From Mortierella alpina (taxonomy: Eukaryota > Mortierellomycota > Mortierellomycetes > Mortierellales > Mortierellaceae): a stretch of 64,000 bases of DNA. Position 1 is the first letter of the stretch. Each line of letters begins with the position of its first letter. Both the position numbers and the translations under genes were made by a program. The stretch spans positions 2,232,001 to 2,296,000 of the forward strand of contig JANATF010000001.1 in NCBI GenBank assembly GCA_029449245.1, read 5' to 3'. Under the pieces are notes generated by a model. That model worked only from the letters and a program-made list of their open reading frames with translations. It was not told the DNA's origin and made no database searches. Positions 57,432-64,000 of the stretch are shown here, in pieces.

Positions 57432-60172
57432 ATGAGCCTCTGGACTGGTGGCTACAAGGTATTATTATTAATACGACCTACATATCCTCGTTGACTCTGC
57501 TCAAAAGGTAGATTTGTTAACATGCTGCAAATTCGCAACCCTTTCACGATACTTCTTAGACTGACACCATCAAGTTGGGAAAAAAAATTGGCCATGGTGC
57601 TCAAGCAGAGGTTTTTAAGGCCACGAATGGACTTGACGACGTGGTGGTCAAGAGATTCCTTGATTCGAAACACAAGAGTACAAAACATGAAATTGAAATC
57701 CTCCAGCACCTCACGCACAAACATATCGTCCAGTTCTACCATGTTCACCACGACATGATTGTCATGGAATACGTCGAAGGAGGAAATCTGACAGAAGCGG
57801 TACAAGGGAAGACTCTCAAGAGCTGGGAGATCAAGACCCGCATTGCCAAAGATATCTCTCTCGGACTTGCCCATCTCCATTCTCAGGGCATCATTCACTG
57901 CGACATCAAAAGCTCCAACATTCTCCTCACCGAGCACAAAGAAGCCAGAATATGTGACTTTGGGTTGGCAATGAGGGTTGGTGAGAGCGGTGGAGGAGGC
58001 ACCCTTCAGTGGATGGCACCCGAGTTGCTGCAAGATCCACCACGGCACACAAGCAAATCCGATGTGTACGCCCTAGGGATGGTGATGTGGGAGATGGCTT
58101 CCGATTCTACTCGACCTTATCGAGGCCACACTCCTGATGGGATGATCGTCTGCATCCAGCAAGGCATCCTCGAGAATATTCCTGACAAGACACCAGACGC
58201 TTACGCAGCCTACATCCGAACGTGCTGGACACTAGACCCTGACAAGAGACCCACCGCCATGGATGTGCTTCCGGATAGTGTGCAGTCGTCGCACGTACAG
58301 GAAAGCCTGGCTCAAGAAGCCAAGATGGACCATTATAACGACGCACTGATAAGGACTTTCAAGACAACGGGGTCTATGGGATTTAGGAAGATAAGCAAGG
58401 ACCACGATATGCTTCGCGATACCAAGACCATGGACTGGTTTGAGAGCTCTAGTGGCCTCAGTGGATCAGCAATGGCTATGTTCAAGATGGGCACACTGTA
58501 CTGCTCTGGCGATGGTGATGTGCAGGTGGACTATGATGAAGCCCTGAAGTGGTACCTTGCGGCAAGCGAGGTTGGAGGAGTGGTGGCAATGCTCAAGATC
58601 AGTCAACTTTATGAACACGGTCACCTTAAAGATCCGGAGAACGATGAGGCGGCATCGTGGTATAACAGGGCGGAGGAGGCAATAATGAATGAGTATGGCC
58701 GGTACAGCAAGCGCGTGGTACGCCATGAGAGTGGCGTTTCAAAGCATCACGAAGAAACGATGGAGTGGTTCGACAGCGAGGTTCACCTCAGGCTTCGAAT
58801 GGCAGCCTTGAAAAACAGTATTGGTGTGATGTTCCATGATGGCTCAGACCTACAACAGGACTACAAGAAGGCTCTGGAGTGGTTTCACAAAGCAAGCGAC
58901 GCCGGCGATTCTGAAGCGAAATCAAACATTGGGTTCATTTACCGTCGTGGCCATGGTGTTGATCAGGACAACGACAAGGCCGAGGAGTGGTATCTCAAAG
59001 CAACTGAGGGCGGGGATACTCTGGCGATGTGCAACGTCGGCAAACTCTTTCGGTATGGCGGTGATATGATGGACAGCGGGAGGGCCATGGAGTGGTATCT
59101 TAAAGCAAGCGATGGTGGCAATGACACCGCAATGTGGAACGTCGGAGACATGTACGAGACTGGTCAAGGAGTAGAGCAGGACTTTGACAAGGCCATGGAG
59201 TGGTACCTCAGAGCTAGCAACACTGGAAATGTTGCAGCTATGACTAGCATCGGGAGTATGTACCTCGCTGGCTCAGGTGTTGAGAGGGACTATGGCAAGG
59301 CTATGGAATGGTACGTCAAAGCAAGTAACGCTGGAGGTACTGGAGCCATGTTCCACATTGGGAACATGTACTACACAGGGGATGGTGTTGAGAAGGATCA
59401 CGGAAAGTATTTGGAATGGTACCTCAAAGCAGGCGACGCTGGAGATGCTGAAGTCATGCTCCGCATTGGGAAGATGTACTTCACTGGTGATGTTGTTGAG
59501 AAAGATCACGAAAAGGCTTTTGAATGGTACGTCAAAGCAGGCAACGCTGGATCTGAAGCAGCCATGTACGAAGTCGGGATCATGTACTGCTATGGCGAAG
59601 GTGTGGAGCAAGACTACAAGAAGGCTAGGTACTGGCTTGAAAAAGCTGTTTGGGCCGACTATGATCCTGCCCTGGGTGCCCTTGACGATTTGCCCTGCGA
59701 CGATGAAGTTGTCCAAAAGAACCCTAAAGTTGTCCAACAGAACCCTGACAAGCACAAGAACTGGCTGGATCATTTTCGAAAGTTTGAGCACCCAGTCCAT
59801 GATGGAGACACAACCGATCGTCCTGCGGTCAGGTTCCCGATAGATTTCACCTATGGGCAACAAGGTACTCAGTGCCGACGCGTCAAGAAGGCAGCTGTCG
59901 CAGAGTATGTTGATCGCTCCTTTACACTTATCGTGCATCTTTGGCGGCTCATTGTGTTGAAGAGAGTTTAACCAACTAAATGTGAACAACGGTTGTTTAC
60001 TAGTGCGACCGACGAGGAACAAAGTATTGGAGATCTTGACCTGGAATCTCCATCGGCTGCCCCGGGTGCGGCCAAGAACGCCGTGGCTGATCTCTTGGAC
60101 CAGGACATTGGATCAATTTCTATCCCGCGTACTCTTCACCACCAGTATCGTCGTCGAGTCATATCAGAGTAG
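57432..60172 (+). CDS. Protein kinase (non-RD, TKL-like) fused to Sel1-like repeats
   Basis: Three exons: 57432-57458, 57560-59904 and 60004-60172; GT-AG (GTATTA and GTATGT donors), phases match; 846 residues. Kinase domain at about residues 14-265: P-loop IGHGAQAEVFKA, beta-3 Lys40 in VVVKRF, catalytic loop HCDIKSSNILL (H122-C123-D124, with the usual HRD Arg replaced by Cys), DFG at 142-144, a short Gly-rich activation segment, and MAPE. Residues ~305-740 hold about ten Sel1-like repeats of ~36 residues (pattern A-M-x-x-x-G-x-M-Y-x-x-G-x-G-V-x-x-D-x-x-K-A-x-E-W-Y-x-K-A). These form a TPR-like superhelix for protein binding. The C-terminal exon adds a 56-residue tail ending VISE. If exon 2 is not spliced at 59904, a different short tail ends at 59971. 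Non-RD kinases are typical of immune-type receptors; the role here is unknown. Confidence 0.88.
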
Positions 60173-61802
60173 TGGTGGACCCAACCATAATGCTGACCTG
60201 CTTGTTATGTCATCCGAGATGGACAGTGGGGGAGGGGGAGCATTCGGAGGTACGGGAGGTTGAACGGTATGGACATGTCAGCAGCCGCACCCTCAACGTC
60301 GACGCAAATGAGCTGGATGATTTGCTGGGTCTGCTGTAGGATCACGTCGTGCACAGTGTTCATTGGTACCGAATGACCTACAGAGGACGGTCTATTCGCA
60401 TTGTCATAGGTGCCATGGACGTATGTCCAAGGTCACACATACGGACATGCGGACATGGCACCGTAGACAATGTAAGGCAATACAACATATATTAAACTGA
60501 ATCATGTTCCTGAAGTGTGTCTCATTCCCCAGTCCGCCAATAGAAGATGCAAACATCGCCGTTCCTGTGAATGATCGCTCCATATCTGCTCATCACTGCA
60601 ATGTGCGAGGCTCTCCTTCAAGTTTCTCAGTGCACTAATCCGTCCATGATGGAGAGAAGCTAGAAACCGAGAGACCAGCATCGAATGAGAGCGTGTTTGA
60701 GTTACATGTCCTATTTCGACATCAACATGGCCTCAACATCCGAAGTTCAAGACAAGCGTTTGGTCAAGACCATATAGTTCTGTTTGACAAGGACGATATT
60801 TGTCACGCCTAAAAAACTGTCGTCAAAGATCTTGAGATACTGCTCCCCCCATTTCAACGGACTTTCTCGTTCCTTCCTACAGGACCTTCAATTCCAAGTC
60901 CTGCTGACACATGCGCTCGCACTGACCATGAGAGCTTTTATCGCCCCGCTGCCATCAACATTTGATGCTTGCTTCAGTTTTATTACTTCTCTATCAAGCC
61001 GGTAATCGAAATCAACTAGCCTCGAATGACAGACTCTTCACCAGCAAGGCTGCCCAGGGCGCACCAGGAGGAGGTGGTCTGTCTGCACCCCTAAAACGCT
61101 TAATTTTTCCGGTGACTTGCTCCACTGATCCGACATCTTCCTCTGACAGTGGTTGACTCCACCTTCCCTTTAAGTTTATAGCGCGAGGTAGAGACAACCT
61201 CGCGGAGTCTTTCCAGGTGTCGCCCATCAGCAATTTCTTTGAGTGGTTGACTCACCCTCAACTACTACGATGTATTAGTACCTGAGAGAGTGAAGAAAAA
61301 GAAGACAGCTTTCCACCTTGGGGTGTAGCGCCATGCTGCGCTGGAGGTGTGACCTTTTTTCAAGCTCCCTTCTGTCACCATGCAATTGCTATTTCCTCGC
61401 GCCGCCATTGAACTCGCTCGTGTGCAACGAGTCGTTGATTGCATGCACCGCACTGGGTTCTTTCCAGCCCACCACTAACCTCAGGTGCCTGCCTTCAATT
61501 CTCTAAACCAAATACAGTTCCGTATTTCCGAAAACATTGTCCGCGTTTAAATCTCCTCATTCTAATTTAACGAGTGAAATATGGACACAATGGGAGGCTT
61601 CCTCTCTTCGACTCTTGGAACTTTGTAGTGCCGGGAAGCTAGCCCTTGTTCCGTCAAGCGCAACGGCGTCACCTCTCTAAACACAATGCCCAACTCTGGT
61701 GCGCGTCTGCCGAGCTCCCTGTGCCTTCCAAAAGGCTCTCGTTGCTCAGGCACTGCTGCACCACATTCAACTGAAAGGAATAAAAGGAGTGAGCCCTACA
61801 GG
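60173..61802. other. Accessory intergenic region
   Basis: Apart from the hairpin at 60399-60472, I see short protein-like scraps (for example SNDRLFTSKAAQGAPGGGGL at about 61020) without an assignable family. No intact gene. Confidence 0.3.
60399..60472. repeat. Imperfect inverted repeat/hairpin
   Basis: A 19-base left arm (60399-60417, cattgtcataggtgccatg) pairs with 60454-60472 (catggcaccgtagacaatg) with a three-base mismatch zone, around a 36-base loop that also contains nested gtatgtcc/ggacatgc pairing. It could be a small transposon footprint or a structured RNA. Confidence 0.55.
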
Positions 61803-62040
61803 ACGCTGCTGGAGCATAGCAAGAGATTGACCACCCCGTTGACCCGCGACCGTGCGTGGTGTACTGGCATTTGCTCTTGACCCTTACCCACAGGCAGCCA
61901 AGGCAATGGTGTTGTCAGAAGAACTACCCATCTCTTTGGAGGCTAGGACCCTTTCGCCTGGATTGAGAGACGATTTGATCAATAACATCTCAGCGCTGGC
62001 CTCTGTGTACTACAAACCTCCAACGACATTTATGGCAACA
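61803..62040 (+). pseudogene. Beta-adaptin (AP-1/AP-2 large subunit) fragment
   Basis: The first part reads TLLEHSKRLTTPLTRDRA. A shift of frame then gives VLAFALDPYPQAAKAMVLSE and LRDDLINNISALASVYYKPP followed by TTF. This matches the beta-adaptin trunk segment around RDRxYxYWRLLSTDPxAAKxVVLxEKP and LLDELIxxIxxLASVYHKPP, in the correct order. Only ~75 residues survive, with a frameshift after RDRA. Directly after TTF it joins a Sel1-repeat fragment, so this is a chimeric scrap, not a gene. Confidence 0.75.
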
Positions 62041-62054
62041 TCTGATGCACGTAC

Positions 62055-62192
62055 CAGATCGGAATTATGTACAATAATTGCGAAGGTGTAGAGCAGGACG
62101 GCAAGAAGGCTGAGGACAGGCTATCGAAAGCAGCTGTTGGCGACTATGATCCAGCCCCAGGCGCTGTCGCCGACTTGCCTTACGATGATTAA
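62055..62192 (+). pseudogene. Sel1-repeat gene fragment (paralogue of the kinase-Sel1 gene)
   Basis: The frame reads QIGIMYNNCEGVEQDGKKAE, then LSKAAVGDYDPAPGAVADLP and YDD before a stop. It is clearly homologous to the last repeat of the kinase-Sel1 gene at 57432 (VGIMYCYGEGVEQDYKKA... then YDPALGALDDLPCDD). Only the last repeat and tail are present, preceded immediately by the beta-adaptin fragment. Confidence 0.85.
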
Positions 62193-62439
62193 GGCGCAGA
62201 AGGTCGGGAACCCAGGACGTATTGGTACTAGTAGCACATCAAAAATGAAGTAAAATGCTGGCCTAGGTGTCGGCACCACCCACCAAACTTTATGAATGAG
62301 TCGAAAAGAGAATGCACTTGAAATTGGTGTGATAATGACTTAGCTACAGCAGAGTCTGTATTGGATATGCGGAGTGGCCAGTGCAATCCCAATAGATATG
62401 TTGACCAGCAAATCTTGTCTCAGAGGACACACCCTATGA
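62193..62439. other. Short intergenic stretch
   Basis: 3' flank of the minus-strand secreted protein gene. Nothing else is seen. Confidence 0.4.
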
Positions 62440-63171
62440 CTAACTGTTATGACGGCTAGTAATCTCCGATGATCTTTGGTTCAGGTACCCCTGCATAACG
62501 GACAACACACACTGCTTGAGTTCGAGGATCTCATCATGAGTTTTGGATTGACAATACCTCCTAACACGCGATTCCGTGGCTATATCACACCTGCTCAATT
62601 TTTCGTGACTATCCTCTGTTATGATCTGGTAACAGTAGCTGCTGTCCCAATCCTCGATGCGCCTGATAGAGTGCCTCTGGAGACAGTTTCTTTCGCATCT
62701 AGAGGCTAACGCCTGCACATTTGCTACGCACGCTGAGACGAGATCATCAGAGCGAGACGCACATATTTCAAAGAGGCTCTTCAATGAGAGGCGGCAATCA
62801 TCGACACATTGTTGAAACTTCTGGGACCTCTCCTGGCACTTCTCGATGCAAAAGGCGCTGTTGTGGAGGGCTGTAGCTGTTCGATTGACTTGGCATCCAA
62901 ATCGAGAAGTGTCGTTGCAGATGGCCATTGAAGCTGTTTGGTTATCTTGGCATGCAATGCCGGATACGTTATTAACATCCGTCGTTGTCTGGCAGGTCTG
63001 GACGTCGTAGTGCAGTGCCAAACACCCGGTGATACAGTATCGGATGCTAGTGCCCACTGAGAATGTGTAGGGGCCACGATAAGTCGAGACTGCTGGAGAT
63101 GGGGCGAAGGCAACCAACATGAGCGCGGAAAGAAAGGCCGCACTGATGACACTGGAAACTGCTGCGTGCAT
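62440..63171 (-). CDS. Secreted cysteine-rich protein (18 cysteines)
   Basis: A single open frame from ATG 63171 (residues MHAAVSS...) to the stop at 62440 gives 243 residues. The frame extends 14 codons upstream but without an ATG. Residues 1-29 are a signal peptide with hydrophobic core VISAAFLSALMLVAFA and a likely cleavage after the Ala or Ser of PAVS. The mature part has 18 cysteines in pairs (YCITGC, FCIEKC, QCVDDC, RCERNC), several N-glycosylation sequons (NQT, NDT, NRT) and no membrane segment, so it is probably exported. The spaced C-x3-C pairs with helical stretches between them suggest a disulphide-linked helical bundle; the family is not recognised. An effector or surface role is inference. 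It has no visible intron. Confidence 0.7.
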   Translation of the reverse strand: MHAAVSSVISAAFLSALMLVAFAPSPAVSTYRGPYTFSVGTSIRYCITGCLALHYDVQTCQTTTDVNNVSGIACQDNQTASMAICNDTSRFGCQVNRTATALHNSAFCIEKCQERSQKFQQCVDDCRLSLKSLFEICASRSDDLVSACVANVQALASRCERNCLQRHSIRRIEDWDSSYCYQIITEDSHEKLSRCDIATESRVRRYCQSKTHDEILELKQCVLSVMQGYLNQRSSEITSRHNS

Positions 63172-63592
63172 ATGAATGGTGAAATTAGAAAGACGAGGAA
63201 TGATTTCGAGCACAAGGTTACCGAAAAGAAGGAACTAGATCGAGGTGTGAGTACGTGCAATTAATTAGCTGTTGATCCAAAAGGTTCAGCCAGTGTACCG
63301 TATAAGGAAGCAGCAAGACTAGTCTCTAGTATCAGTACTATGAAGCGGGCCAAAGAGTTGCACAACCATTAGGAAGAGGTGGCAGCCGCATCCAGGACCC
63401 ATCGTTATAGTGTCCCGAGGGCGATCGAAAAGTGTCGGGCATCGGACTCTTAGGTTGCTGGTGCACTGTAAATTCGTTCTATGGATTCTTGTGAAGCAAG
63501 GTGTGAGTCTAAGTGCTCAGGAACAAGAGTAGAACAGACGAGTGGCGTTTCAGGCAGCAGCGCGACTTAGTGCCTCTTGTTGTAAAACTGGG
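63172..63592. promoter_or_regulatory. Upstream region of the 18-Cys gene
   Basis: About 420 bases between the secreted-protein start and the 3' end of the uncertain gene to the right, both on the minus strand. No motif stands out. Confidence 0.35.
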
Positions 63593-64000
63593 CTAACAGT
63601 ATAACTGAAGATTATTCTATACAGAATAGAGGAGGACATACCTTCAAGTCTAACATTTGATGCTGCGAGAACATTCTTCGTCCACAGAGAAACGTAGAAA
63701 TGAGTGTATGAGTTGCGTGGCCTGATCTTCTAGCAAGTGCAACTACAACTGGGAGCAACAGACTTACTTGAGATGGCGACCCCCTGACGATTTGTAGAGT
63801 GAAATTCGTGCTATACTGCGTAACCACGAGCAGTATACTTGAGACGCATCCGTCCTGCCCCATGCTGCACTGTAGTGACCCTCCTAGAAGCGAAACCTTA
63901 TTGCCGATCAGAACAAGACGTGGTCCTTCTGTGAGCTCCAAAAATCCGGATTGCAATATCATAACCCGATGCAAATTGGTAAAAGGTAGCAATTTTTAAC
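63593..64000 (-). CDS. Uncertain multi-exon gene, 3' part, running off right edge
   Basis: The minus-strand frame ending at 63768 reads EGPRLVLIGNKVSLLGGSLQ, then CSMGQDGCVSSILLVVTQYS, TNFTLQIVRGSPSQ, and stops at a GTAAGT donor. Small in-phase exons 63662-63642 (HQMLDLK) and 63616-63593 (NNLQLYC then stop) can follow with GT-AG borders. The left end of the first exon may be the acceptor at about 63920 (cacag|AAGG). The sequence looks extracellular (Ser/Gly-rich beta pattern, NFT sequon). The model is tentative because the 5' exons lie outside. Confidence 0.3.

Overview
The window looks like nuclear DNA of an early-diverging filamentous fungus, most likely a Mortierellaceae (Mortierella/Linnemannia/Podila group). 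The genes have short GT-AG introns (mostly 70-270 nt) and C/T-rich promoters. Housekeeping genes (ILS1, NTE1, NOP53, ACADM-type dehydrogenase, catalase) are of fungal type and length. The gene families seen (large LRR proteins, kinase-Sel1 repeat proteins, small Cys-rich secreted proteins) are ones I recall as expanded in Mortierellaceae; that placement is knowledge-based inference. Exon boundaries given here were read by hand, and every full model sums to a multiple of three with phases that match.

Layout. 0-3.1 kb: a minus-strand LRR-type gene cut by the left edge. 4.0-6.3 kb: a DOMON-domain membrane-associated protein (+). 6.8-11.6 kb: NTE1 lysophospholipase (-). 12.4-16.1 kb: cytoplasmic isoleucyl-tRNA synthetase (-). 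16.1-32 kb is a gene-poor, repeat-rich compartment. It holds a small secreted Cys-rich protein, one intact nine-exon gene of unknown function, two decayed aromatic amino acid lyase copies, a decayed isoprenylcysteine methyltransferase, TnpB/Fanzor-like and Helitron-like relics, a hairpin with mariner-like ends, a tandem duplication and a 2.2 kb minisatellite of 16-bp units. 32.1-54.2 kb is a dense run of plus-strand genes: TMCO4/DUF726 lipase-like, acyl-CoA dehydrogenase, NOP53, SET-domain protein, SDR reductase, catalase, and an SH3+TBC RabGAP. 54.2-64 kb is again accessory: a Ty3-type reverse transcriptase scrap, a 79-bp triplication, a non-RD kinase fused to Sel1 repeats, a chimera of beta-adaptin and Sel1 fragments, an 18-cysteine secreted protein and an uncertain gene at the right edge.

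The conserved genes form no single pathway. Membrane lipid (NTE1), fatty acid oxidation (ACADM), redox (catalase, SDR) and vesicle traffic (TBC) genes sit side by side without operon-like logic. The interest lies in the contrast between conserved islands and accessory compartments where gene fragments, mobile-element debris and secreted or signalling proteins accumulate. I see no complete new multi-gene system. The best leads are the lyase relics (possibly of bacterial ancestry), the higher-order minisatellite, the TnpB/Fanzor-like relic, and the kinase-Sel1 locus with its chimeric neighbour.
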